Position numbers and translations under genes: made by a program
NCBI GenBank assembly: GCA_015057705.1
Contig: SVDU01000020.1
Coordinates: 36,234-100,233 of the forward strand
Source: Paenibacillaceae bacterium
Lineage (GTDB): Bacteria > Bacillota > Clostridia > Lachnospirales > Lachnospiraceae
Direction: 5' to 3'
Length of the DNA: 64,000 nt
The notes under the pieces: model-generated
Seen by the model: only the letters and a program-made list of their open reading frames with translations
What the model was told of the DNA's origin: nothing
Databases searched by the model: none
Shown here: positions 56,802 through 64,000 of the stretch, piece after piece
Numbering within the stretch: position 1 is the stretch's first letter
Layout of the letters: each line of letters begins with the position of its first letter

Positions 56802-57077
56802 GTGGTAATAAGGAAAATTGATCATCTCGGCAGGTTAGTCTTGCCGAAAGATATTAGAAATTCCATGGGATTAATTGATGGGGCTTCATTGGAAATTTTG
56901 GCTACAGAGGAAGGAATATTGTTAAAGAAGTACAGCGCGGAATTAAGCCTGATCTCAGACATTGAAAATCTGCAAAGATCTGTAAAAGATGAAAATTCCT
57001 TTGTTGGACAGAATAAAGCAGATCAAATACAGAAGTGTCTGCAAGAAGTATTATTGCTTTTAAGACAGGCAAATTAG
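56802..57077 (+). CDS. AbrB/SpoVT-type transition regulator
   Basis: The 91-residue protein has an N-terminal swapped-hairpin AbrB domain, IRKIDHLGRLVLPKDIRNSMGL, including the conserved Arg-Gly/Leu-Val-Pro signature; the C-terminal half is a helical segment that may aid oligomerisation. It starts at GTG 56802 behind AGGAGGAAG. It probably regulates element genes. It follows parB by 48 bases and is convergent with the next gene. Confidence 0.82.
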   Translation: MVIRKIDHLGRLVLPKDIRNSMGLIDGASLEILATEEGILLKKYSAELSLISDIENLQRSVKDENSFVGQNKADQIQKCLQEVLLLLRQAN

Positions 57078-57080
57078 TAT

Positions 57081-57533
57081 TTAATGTAATTCTTTTTTTA
57101 TTAAATTCTTTAAATGATCGGGAATATCATATGTTTTTAAGTGTACAAAGCTAATAAATGTTTTATTCCCAGATGAATCTATCTGATATGATGCTTCGTC
57201 ATAACCAACTGGATCATGCGCCCCTAACATTGAAATGATGCCAAAAGTGATATTTATTTTTCCTTGTTTCTTCGAAATCTTTTTAACTTTTATTTCATAA
57301 TTATAAATAGCTGGGGTCATTGTAAAATATTCTTCGTAAAAGCCGTCAGAGGCGGATGTAATATCCTCTATAAATAGTGCTATTATCAATTCATCCTTTA
57401 TCTCAGCAGGTGAAGTGGCATCAACATTAAATGTTCTTTGAGTTTTATATTTATTAATAAAATTAGCAGATATCGATAGTACCAAAAAATATACTAAAAC
57501 CAAGTATACAATTAAAATCTTCCAATTTTTCAT
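57081..57533 (-). CDS. Exported or membrane-anchored DUF3888-like protein
   Basis: The 150-residue protein has an N-terminal hydrophobic segment (residues 5-24, IVYLVLVYFLVLSISANF) that serves as signal anchor. The body (AEIKDELIIALFIEDITSASDGFYEEYF; PVGYDEASYQIDS) resembles the DUF3888 family of Firmicutes as I remember it; no function is known. It is on the opposite strand from the par genes and is followed on the same strand upstream by a very small membrane-protein gene. Assignment to DUF3888 is moderate. Confidence 0.6.
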   Translation of the reverse strand: MKNWKILIVYLVLVYFLVLSISANFINKYKTQRTFNVDATSPAEIKDELIIALFIEDITSASDGFYEEYFTMTPAIYNYEIKVKKISKKQGKINITFGIISMLGAHDPVGYDEASYQIDSSGNKTFISFVHLKTYDIPDHLKNLIKKELH

Positions 57534-57672
57534 GACTCTACCTTATTGAGAATTGCTTAATTAATAAAAGATATTATTTCCATAAGGTACTTATTCCGAG
57601 AAACTCGTTAATTAAACTGAAATTTGCATGAATAAAAATATGGCCCCAGCAATGTGAGGCCATAGAAAGAAA

Positions 57673-57840
57673 TTAATCTTTTTTGTCTTTGGATTTATCA
57701 TGACATTTTATATGTATACGAAAGTACTGATTGCCACAATCAATCTCAATTGGATTAAAAGTTTTGCAAATATGTAGTATTTTGTATATTCCATAACTTG
57801 TTATTGATACGATAAACCCGATTCCTATAATTATAATCAT
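57673..57840 (-). CDS. Small membrane protein, 55 residues
   Basis: A minus-strand frame from ATG (57838-57840) to TAA (57673-57675). The N-terminus MIIIIGIGFIVSITSYGIYK is a membrane helix, followed by a polar tail with three Cys and a Lys/Asp-rich end. CAGGAG lies 13 bases upstream, a long but usable distance. The composition looks like a real small membrane protein, but there is no recognised homologue. Confidence 0.45.
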   Translation of the reverse strand: MIIIIGIGFIVSITSYGIYKILHICKTFNPIEIDCGNQYFRIHIKCHDKSKDKKD

Positions 57841-57962
57841 ATAATTTGTGGAACTCCTGCAGGGATAGACATGTTTATCTTAACATTAAAGTAATAAAAG
57901 TTCAAGCAGAAAGGAGCCGGAACCTTCCCGGGAATAAGGCGCGCCGGGTTCCTTTCAAAAAG

Positions 57963-58769
57963 ATGAAAGCAGTAATGAAATATCCAGGAAGTAAATGGAG
58001 TATCGCAGATTGGATCATAAGTTACTTTCCTGAACATCACAGCTATTTAGAGGCATTTTTGGGCAGCGGAGCAGTTCTGTTCAATAAGCCAAGGTCAAAC
58101 ATTGAAACTGTGAACGATCTGGACGGTAATGTGGTAAACCTTTTTGACTGGATTCGTAAGGATCCGGAAAGACTGGCCAGAGAAATTTATTTAACTCCTT
58201 ACGCCAGACAGATTTATGATGATGCCTTTAAAACGGTACCAGAGGACAGTTTTGATAAGGCGGTTAATTTTTACATAAGGCTGAATATGGGCCACGGGTT
58301 CCGCACTACTGGCGAAAAGGTAGGCTGGAAGAATGATGTACAGGGACGTGAAAAGGCTTATGCTGCGTCAGATTGGTGCAAATTACCGGAAAAGATAATG
58401 CAAGCAGCAGAACGGATCAGAGGCGTACAAATTGAAAACCGCCCGGCAGTGGAGCTGATTGAAAGGTTTAATAATCCGAAAGTATTGATTTATGCTGATC
58501 CTCCATATGTACTGAGTACAAGGCATGGGAAACAGTACCGTCATGAAATGGACGATAAGCAGCAGAATGATCTGATAGATGTATTACTTGCTCATAAAGG
58601 CCCCGTTCTATTAAGTGGATATGGCAGTGATCTGTACAATGATCGTTTATCCAGCTGGTATCGCGAGGAAACAACTTGCTATTCACAGGTTTCAAGCAAA
58701 AAGAGAGAAATTTTGTGGATGAACTTTGAGCCTGCCGGGCAGACAAACATATATGATTTTATCAGCTAA
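57963..58769 (+). CDS. DNA adenine methyltransferase (Dam/D12 class)
   Basis: A 268-residue N6-adenine methylase of the D12 class. The SAM-binding motif MKYPGSKWS is at the N-terminus with EAFLGSGAVLF next, and the catalytic DPPY is in IYADPPYVLSTR near residue 178. Target specificity cannot be read. ATG 57963 gives homology from the first residues, although a Shine-Dalgarno is poor there; AAAGGAG stands about 50 bases upstream, with a possible hairpin GGAACC/GGTTCC between. There is no restriction enzyme beside it, so it is an orphan methylase, common on mobile elements. Confidence 0.87.
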   Translation: MKAVMKYPGSKWSIADWIISYFPEHHSYLEAFLGSGAVLFNKPRSNIETVNDLDGNVVNLFDWIRKDPERLAREIYLTPYARQIYDDAFKTVPEDSFDKAVNFYIRLNMGHGFRTTGEKVGWKNDVQGREKAYAASDWCKLPEKIMQAAERIRGVQIENRPAVELIERFNNPKVLIYADPPYVLSTRHGKQYRHEMDDKQQNDLIDVLLAHKGPVLLSGYGSDLYNDRLSSWYREETTCYSQVSSKKREILWMNFEPAGQTNIYDFIS

Positions 58770-58791
58770 ACGAATATTTGAGGAGGAACGA

Positions 58792-59913
58792 ATGAATAGG
58801 AAAGAAGTAAGTGAAATTAAAAAGCTTTTAACCCCAGCAAATTGCTGCATTAGTCGAATTTGCAGCTGCTATGTAGATTCGGAAAAGAACAAGCGGACAG
58901 AGCTTAAGGAAGCCTTCCTATCTCTTCCGGAGGAAGAAACATTTAAATACTTTACCATCTTTAAAAATTCATTAAGTGGCAGCATAGGTAAAAATCTGAT
59001 TAATATGAGGTTTCCTATGCTTACTGAAGCAGAGGGGGGTACACAGGATTTTTTAATGAGACTTCGTGATAGTCAATTAAAGGATGATTCTCTTATCGAG
59101 GAATTTTACAACAGAGTAATTGCAAATTATGAGTATGCTGAGAATTATTACATAATCTTGATACACTGTGCTTATGATATTCCATCAAAATCAACAGATG
59201 GGCTGGAAATGTATGATGCATCGGATTTCGTCTACGAATTTATTCAGTGTACGATTTGTCCTGTTAAATTATCAAAAGCGGGGCTTTGCTATAATTCACA
59301 AGCTAACATAATCGAGAACAGAAATCGAGATTGGGTCGTGGAGGCACCAGAGACAGGTTTTATATTCCCGGCATTCACAGATAGAAATACAGATATTCAT
59401 GGATTACTATATTATACTAAAAATCCGTATCAGGTACCGGAGCGTTTCATTGATGAACTTTTAGGGTGTGTCATTCCAATGTCTGCAAAGAGCCAGAAGG
59501 AGACTTTTCAGGCGATCATAGAGAATACCTTGGGAGAAAGATGTGACTTTGAGACAGTAAAGAATATCCATGACAGTCTCAATGAGATGATAGAGGAGGC
59601 AAAGGATGAGCCGGTTCCGCTAACCCTGGATAAAAATCAAATAAAGCAGCTTTTGGTTAACAACGGAGCCACACGAGAAAAGCTTGAAGAATATGATCAG
59701 TGCTATAAAGAGTGCCAGGAAGAAGAAAACTCTGGTTTTATAGCTTCCAACGTGGTCAATACCAAAAGCTTTGAGATTAAGACAACGGATGTAATTATAA
59801 AAATTGCTCCGGACAAGTCTTACCTGGTAAAACGTCAGCTTGTTAATGGTCGTCCCTGCATCGTTATTGAAACGAGTGAACATATTGAAATCAACGGGAT
59901 AGTAGTAAAATAA
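58792..59913 (+). CDS. DUF4317 protein
   Basis: The 373-residue protein matches the DUF4317 family, which is frequent in Lachnospiraceae and their mobile elements; characteristic stretches are NCCISRICSCYVDSEKNKRT, LSGSIGKNLINM and RDWVVEAPETGFIFPAFTDR. No activity is known. There are no membrane segments or nucleotide motifs. GAGGAGG precedes ATG 58792, 22 bases after the methylase stop, so the two genes are probably cotranscribed. Confidence 0.83.
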   Translation: MNRKEVSEIKKLLTPANCCISRICSCYVDSEKNKRTELKEAFLSLPEEETFKYFTIFKNSLSGSIGKNLINMRFPMLTEAEGGTQDFLMRLRDSQLKDDSLIEEFYNRVIANYEYAENYYIILIHCAYDIPSKSTDGLEMYDASDFVYEFIQCTICPVKLSKAGLCYNSQANIIENRNRDWVVEAPETGFIFPAFTDRNTDIHGLLYYTKNPYQVPERFIDELLGCVIPMSAKSQKETFQAIIENTLGERCDFETVKNIHDSLNEMIEEAKDEPVPLTLDKNQIKQLLVNNGATREKLEEYDQCYKECQEEENSGFIASNVVNTKSFEIKTTDVIIKIAPDKSYLVKRQLVNGRPCIVIETSEHIEINGIVVK

Positions 59914-59947
59914 GGCAGTACAATGCAAAACGGAAGTAGGTGAGAAA

Positions 59948-61402
59948 ATGGCAGAGATACAGGATATTTTAAAGATAGAGGGCGTAGGTGCTAAAGGCGG
60001 AGGAATACTGCCTAAATATGTAATGTTAGATCCAGATCTCACGCTGGAAGCAAAATGTATTTATACCTATTTTGCAAGCCTGGCTGGTATGGGGACAACA
60101 GTTTTTCCTGGACGTGATACAATAGTAGAATATCTTGGTATCAATAAGGATACGTTCTATAAACATTTTAAAATGTTAATTGTACAAAATTATGTTACTA
60201 CAAAGCAGGAAAATTCCTCCAATGGTTTTAAGAAAAATATTTATACACTTGTTTCAAACCCTAAAAAATTTGAATCCCTATCCTCTACAATTGACAAATC
60301 CACCTATAGCAGAATACGGTTTGGAGGGTTAAAATCAGCAGGATATGGTTGGATGCCATATATGGTTATGACTGATTATCGTCTAAATATAAAAGCCAAA
60401 GGTATTTATGCTTATTTCTGTGTATGGACAGGTAGTGGAAATAGTGCTTTTCCAAGTAAAGACGACATTCTAAGGCACTTAGGTATTAGCCATAATACAT
60501 ATCAGCGCTATTACAAGCAGCTCATTGATCTTAATTATATTACTGTGGTCCAAAGGCGAGATAGCGGACGAATGGCTGTTAATGATTATTATTTAAATGA
60601 TAACCCAGATGTAGATTGCTTACCGGGTACCAAAATTTCGGACACGGGGAAGTCACCGGATACCAAAATTTCGGACACGGGGAAATCACCGGATACCAAA
60701 ATTTCGGACACGGGAAATCTACCGAGTACCAAAATTTCGGACACGCTAAATATTGAAAAAATGAATGATATAGCACAAGATATAGTAAAAACGTCACCGG
60801 GTACCAAATTTTCGGACACGGGAGAGGTATCACCGCATACCAATTTTTCGGATACCGAGATTTCGGACATTAACATAAACAGTACCTTAACCATAAACAC
60901 TTTATTAACATCCTCTTCATCCTCTAATGTATTTAATATGAGTGCAAATGAATTGGTAGATTACATCAAAAAAGCCGGTGCCTTAGACCAGCTTTTTACA
61001 GAGGAGGAAGAAATTAGTAAATTCCTGGAAATCAATAAAATCTTCATGACTACGCTGTGCGAACTGTGCTATATTAATAATATGCAATATAGTGGGTTAA
61101 GCATAAGCAGCTTAGAGATCATTGAGAAATTAAAGAATATCATCAGTAAAGATTATTTTGAGGATTTTTGCAGGAGAGTTTTAAGCGATTACTATTCCGC
61201 TCAATCGACCAGGCATATAAAAAATATCATACGATATATGCAAGCTTGTATTTATAATGTCATGCTTCAAGGTGATGGAGTTAAGCAGAAAAAAGGATTG
61301 CCAATTAAACAACATGAAAAGAAGAATGATTTTCAGAACTTTCCTCAGAGAGAATATGATTATGATGCTTTGATACTTGCTGGTATAAACAAGGGAATTT
61401 AG
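59948..61402 (+). CDS. Replication-initiator-like winged-helix protein with internal repeats
   Basis: The protein has 484 residues. Two similar winged-helix units are visible: residues 18-95 (DLTLEAKCIYTYFASLAG...GINKDTFYKHFKML) and 135-210 (DYRLNIKAKGIYAYFCVWTG...GISHNTYQRYYKQL). This is the layout of helix-turn-helix replication proteins of Gram-positive plasmids and integrative elements. Residues 228-271 are four 11-residue repeats of the type TKISDTGKSPD, with two degenerate copies after; a Ser-rich linker and a DnaD-like helical C-terminus (about 335-440) follow. GTAGGTGAG precedes the start. It is probably the element's replication initiator, but no origin was identified. Confidence 0.7.
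   Translation: MAEIQDILKIEGVGAKGGGILPKYVMLDPDLTLEAKCIYTYFASLAGMGTTVFPGRDTIVEYLGINKDTFYKHFKMLIVQNYVTTKQENSSNGFKKNIYTLVSNPKKFESLSSTIDKSTYSRIRFGGLKSAGYGWMPYMVMTDYRLNIKAKGIYAYFCVWTGSGNSAFPSKDDILRHLGISHNTYQRYYKQLIDLNYITVVQRRDSGRMAVNDYYLNDNPDVDCLPGTKISDTGKSPDTKISDTGKSPDTKISDTGNLPSTKISDTLNIEKMNDIAQDIVKTSPGTKFSDTGEVSPHTNFSDTEISDININSTLTINTLLTSSSSSNVFNMSANELVDYIKKAGALDQLFTEEEEISKFLEINKIFMTTLCELCYINNMQYSGLSISSLEIIEKLKNIISKDYFEDFCRRVLSDYYSAQSTRHIKNIIRYMQACIYNVMLQGDGVKQKKGLPIKQHEKKNDFQNFPQREYDYDALILAGINKGI
60629..60760 (+). repeat. 33-bp coding minisatellite in the initiator-like gene
   Basis: Four tandem copies start at 60629, 60662, 60695 and 60728, each beginning accaaaatttcggacac; degenerate copies begin at 60803 and 60839. 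The period is a multiple of three, so copy-number change would keep the frame. Confidence 0.9.
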
Positions 61403-61623
61403 GTCATAGAAAAGTTCCGTTATTTATAAAAAGCTGGACAATATAGTTATTTTGTCCAGGTTAGTATCCACTTCTAATTTTATACTATTTTTGATAAAAT
61501 GCAATAGATTTTTTGTTTTTAATATAACAAATGTAATTACAACAAATGATTTTGCTGAAGTAGGGATTAAAGTAACGTTTGTATTAAATCAATTATTCAG
61601 CAGTGTAAAGGGAAAATTTAGGT
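61403..61623. other. Non-coding interval after the initiator-like gene
   Basis: It holds a hairpin, CTGGACA (61434-61440)/TGTCCAG (61453-61459), not followed by a T-tract, and AT-rich sequence with short ACAAATG direct repeats near 61528 and 61542. An origin or an antisense RNA could lie here, but I see no decisive signal. Confidence 0.35.
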
Positions 61624-62001
61624 ATGTGGAAAAAGACAGTAGAGGAACTAAAGCTAAGGTATGATGCAATATCAGATTTGTCCAGGGAATTAGAAGAGCC
61701 AGTTTTTATAACTACAACGACAGGAGTTGATGATGCGGTTATTATGAGTATTGAAACTTTTGAAAAGTTTGTCATAAGGATTAAGGCATGTGAAGAAAAA
61801 GATAATGAAGAGTATTTGATTTTTATGCGACGATTACTTGGAGGTAACTTAAAATTATATGAAGATGAAATTGTAAAATCGTGGGCAGAGGATAATATTA
61901 AATTTTCAGAAATAGTAGAATGTTATGATATTATGATGAAACGCTGTGAGAAAAAATCAATCAAATATATGGACGCTATAATTCAAAACAGACGTAGATA
62001 G
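61624..62001 (+). CDS. Phd/YefM antitoxin-like domain fused to a DnaD-like C-terminal domain
   Basis: The protein has 125 residues. Residues 6-50 (LKLRYDAISDLSRELEEPVFITTTTGVDDAVIMSIETFEKF) resemble the Phd/YefM antitoxin fold; residues 68-122 resemble the C-terminal domain of DnaD/DnaB_2 proteins (KLYEDEIVKSWAED, then a helix ending SIKYMDAIIQN, where families have a Tyr-Ile/Met-x-x-Ile-Leu end). This is an unusual pair; no toxin gene is adjacent on the same strand. The binding site AAAGGG is about 11 bases from the ATG. It may link the replication protein upstream to regulation. Both domain calls are by eye. Confidence 0.6.
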   Translation: MWKKTVEELKLRYDAISDLSRELEEPVFITTTTGVDDAVIMSIETFEKFVIRIKACEEKDNEEYLIFMRRLLGGNLKLYEDEIVKSWAEDNIKFSEIVECYDIMMKRCEKKSIKYMDAIIQNRRR

Positions 62002-62082
62002 ATGCTCATTGAATCATCCCAATTCTATTTACATTTTTTTGTAATCGTCAACTTCGGTGATTGAGATTTTAATAAATAATAA

Positions 62083-62115
62083 GACCGCCCCACAGAAAAG
62101 GTTCCGTAGAGCGGT
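62083..62115 (-). terminator. Probable fic terminator
   Basis: On the minus strand ACCGCTC pairs with GGGCGGT (plus positions 62109-62115 and 62083-62089, one G-U), followed by a T/A-rich stretch. Confidence 0.45.
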
Positions 62116-62142
62116 ACTATAAATTTTAACGTATTAAAGAAA

Positions 62143-62844
62143 TTATATCTCTAGTTCAATTGATTTATCAGCGTAATTGACGAATGCAGATCTAACCCTA
62201 TTCTTTTCTTCAATTTGCAATCCTTCAAAGAATTTTGATAATCCTTCAGAGTTTTGTTCAGCAATATATTTAAAGTATAGGGCCCTTTGATCTTCCGGAA
62301 TAATAATAGGCAACATGTTATTGTGGATCAATTCATAATTAATGAGTAATCGACCTGTACGTCCATTACCATCTTCAAAAGGGTGGATTCTTTCGAATTG
62401 TATATGATTATATGCTATTTTATCAAAAATAGAGTCATATTCAGTTTTCGTGTAATTATAAATAAAGTACATCATTGCCTGAGGGATCTCTTGTGGAGAG
62501 GGAGGAAGATGTTCAGCCCCTTGAATGAGAACAGGGACTTTTCTATAACCATTAATATCAGAGATATTTTTATTAATCATTATACCAATGTCTTTTATCA
62601 TTTGCTGGTCTAATTGGTTTTCAGAATGTTCTAAAACGTATGAGAGAGCATATTTATGATTAATAGCTTCGTAAATTTCTCTCGGTTTTGCATTTACCGA
62701 AAAGCTATTGTCATTAAATAGAATAGCGTACGTCTCAGCAAAGGACAAAGTATTTCCTTCAATCCTATTTGAATGATATGTGCTTCTGGTAATATAATCC
62801 TCAAAGTATTTCTGATTATCTAAAATAAATTCTTTTACTCTCAT
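62143..62844 (-). CDS. Fic-domain protein with N-terminal inhibitory motif
   Basis: The protein has 233 residues. The Fic active-site loop is HPFEDGNGRTGR, with catalytic His154, which fits AMP transfer from ATP to a target protein. An N-terminal (S/T)xxxE(G/N) inhibitory motif is seen as Ser25...Glu29-Gly30 in SNRIEGN, so the enzyme is predicted to be class II, self-inhibited and not dependent on a separate antitoxin. ATG 62844 has GGGGTG six bases upstream; a GTG three codons earlier is the alternative. It is the last recognisable gene before the repeat array and lies on the opposite strand from the initiator-like and Phd-DnaD genes. Confidence 0.85.
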   Translation of the reverse strand: MRVKEFILDNQKYFEDYITRSTYHSNRIEGNTLSFAETYAILFNDNSFSVNAKPREIYEAINHKYALSYVLEHSENQLDQQMIKDIGIMINKNISDINGYRKVPVLIQGAEHLPPSPQEIPQAMMYFIYNYTKTEYDSIFDKIAYNHIQFERIHPFEDGNGRTGRLLINYELIHNNMLPIIIPEDQRALYFKYIAEQNSEGLSKFFEGLQIEEKNRVRSAFVNYADKSIELEI

Positions 62845-62969
62845 GGATGACACCCCTATCCTTCTGATTGGCATCTTGCAAGTCAGCCACTTACTACTTA
62901 TGATAACGATCTATCTTGTAACAGCATTATAAGTTATTGCTTAGTGCCTGTCAATAAATAAAATGTTTA

Positions 62970-62992
62970 AAACTACCTTTGAAACTACCTTT
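62970..62992. repeat. 11-base direct duplication before the array
   Basis: aaactaccttt occurs at 62970-62980 and again at 62982-62992, separated by one G, immediately upstream of the tandem array. Confidence 0.7.
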
Positions 62993-63010
62993 CAGGAAAA
63001 GAAACCGGAA

Positions 63011-64000
63011 CTGATGAACGGAACTGAGTTCTGTTTATGGAAAAACATTTAGGAAGATTCCAGGAGAAGAGGCTAAAGCTGATGAACAGAACTGAGTCCC
63101 GCTCATGGGAAAGCATTTAGGAAGATTCTGGGAGAAGAAGCTGGAACTGATAAACGGAACTGAGTTCCGCTCATAGAAAAGTATTTAGGAAGATTCCAGG
63201 AGAAGAGGCTGGAGCTGATGAACAGAACTGAGTTCCGCTCATGGGAAAGTATTCAGGAAGATTCCAGGAGAAGAGGTTGGAGCTGATGAACAGAACTGAG
63301 TTCCGCTCATGGGAAAGTATTCAGGAAGATTCCGGGAGGAGAAGCCCCGGAGCTGATGAACGGAACTGAGTTCCGCTCATGGGAAAGCATTTAGAAAGAT
63401 TCCAAGAGAAGAGGTTGGAACTGATGAACAGAACTGAGTTCCGCTCATGGGAAAGTATTCAGGAAGATTCCGGGAGGAGAAGCCCCGGAGCTGATGAACG
63501 GAACTGAGTTCCGCTCATGGGAAAGTATTCAGGAAGATTCCAGGAGAAGAAGCTGGAACTGATAAACGGAACTGAGTTCCGCTCATGGGAAAGCATATAG
63601 GGAGATTCCGGGAGAAGAAGCTGGAACTGATGAACGGAACTGAGTTCCGCTCATGGGAAAGCATATAGGGAGATTCCGGGAGAAGAAGCTGGAACTGATG
63701 AACGGAACTGAGTTCCGCTCATGGAAAAGTATTTAGGAAGATTCTATGAGGAGAAGCCCCGGAGCTGATGAACGGAACTGAATTCCGTTCATGGGAAGGC
63801 ATTTAGGAAGATTCTGGGAGAAGAAGCTGGAACTGATGAACGGAACTGAGTTCCGCTCATGGAAAAGTATTTAGGAAGATTCTATGAGGAGAAGCCCCGG
63901 AGCTGATGAACGGAACTGAATTCCGTTCATGGGAAGGCATTTAGGAAGATTCTGGGAGAAGAAGCTGGAACTGATGAACGGAACTGAGTTCCGCTCATGG
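63011..64000. repeat. Tandem array of 68/70-bp hairpin-containing units
   Basis: Fourteen complete units, plus the start of a fifteenth, begin at 63011, 63079, 63147, 63215, 63283, 63353, 63421, 63491, 63559, 63627, 63695, 63765, 63833, 63903 and 63971. Ten are 68 bp and four (63283, 63421, 63695, 63833) are 70 bp, the latter with a GAAGCCCCGG variant. Each contains an inverted repeat, atgaacggaac-tga-gttccgctcat, with 11-base arms and usually one mismatch. The 138-bp pair of units 63695-63832 is repeated exactly at 63833-63970. There is no open reading frame. The array runs beyond the window. Confidence 0.95.

Noticed and set aside
61452..61664. 70-residue open frame between the initiator-like gene and the Phd-DnaD gene
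   Set aside because: No ribosome binding site, biased composition, and it overlaps the start of the better supported gene at 61624.
63011..64000. CRISPR array (a well conserved ~36-bp part alternates with a ~32-bp part)
   Set aside because: The intervening segments are homologous to each other, exact higher-order duplications occur, and no cas genes are nearby; it is a tandem repeat with a 68/70-bp unit.

Overview
The window looks like a chromosomal segment of a low-to-moderate GC Gram-positive anaerobe of the Clostridia, most likely Lachnospiraceae (Lacrimispora/Clostridium cluster XIVa type). This is inferred from Gram-positive PolC, CodY, the PadR/TetR/LacI regulators, strong AGGAGG-type ribosome binding sites, TTGACA/TATAAT-type promoters and protein sequences that resemble clostridial homologues. 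No rRNA or taxonomic marker gene is present, so this is a judgement from memory of families, not a search result.

Layout. (1) 1-9.1 kb: single genes and small operons: the end of a LarA-type lactate racemase, gapN, a cupin, a CheY-CheX fusion with a stand-alone CheX, a subtilase whose catalytic serine appears to be glycine, a PadR/methyltransferase operon, and a TetR/zinc-ribbon/AhpD-like operon. (2) 9.1-17.5 kb: a cellobiose locus with a divergent cellobiose phosphorylase and a LacI regulator, solute-binding lipoprotein, two permeases and a GH1 beta-glucosidase; matching LacI-type operators sit in front of both transcription units. (3) 17.5-30.2 kb: a membrane-anchored unknown, a TetR regulator divergent from an RND/MMPL exporter with its coiled-coil exported partner, galE, a radical-SAM/DUF4130 DNA-metabolism pair, then comM (yifB) and dprA. 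(4) 30.2-52.1 kb: core genes topA, codY, rpsB, tsf, a complete oligopeptide ABC transporter (oppBCDFA) placed between tsf and pyrH, then pyrH-frr-uppS-cdsA-dxr-rseP-ispG-polC, all on the plus strand. (5) 52.3-52.5 kb: tRNA-Pro(CGG) and tRNA-Glu(CTC).

(6) 52.5-62.9 kb: an accessory region. It starts at a peroxiredoxin gene that has lost its 5' end and carries plasmid/ICE-like genes: a small basic protein, a second accessory protein, ParA, a long ParB-like protein, an AbrB-type regulator, a Dam-type adenine methylase, a DUF4317 protein, a winged-helix replication-initiator-like protein with an in-frame 33-bp minisatellite, a Phd-antitoxin/DnaD-like fusion and a Fic protein. No integrase, relaxase or conjugation gene is visible. 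(7) 63.0-64.0 kb and beyond: a non-coding tandem array of 68/70-bp units, each holding a compact hairpin, with exact higher-order duplications showing recent expansion. This array and the accessory region are the least explained parts of the window.
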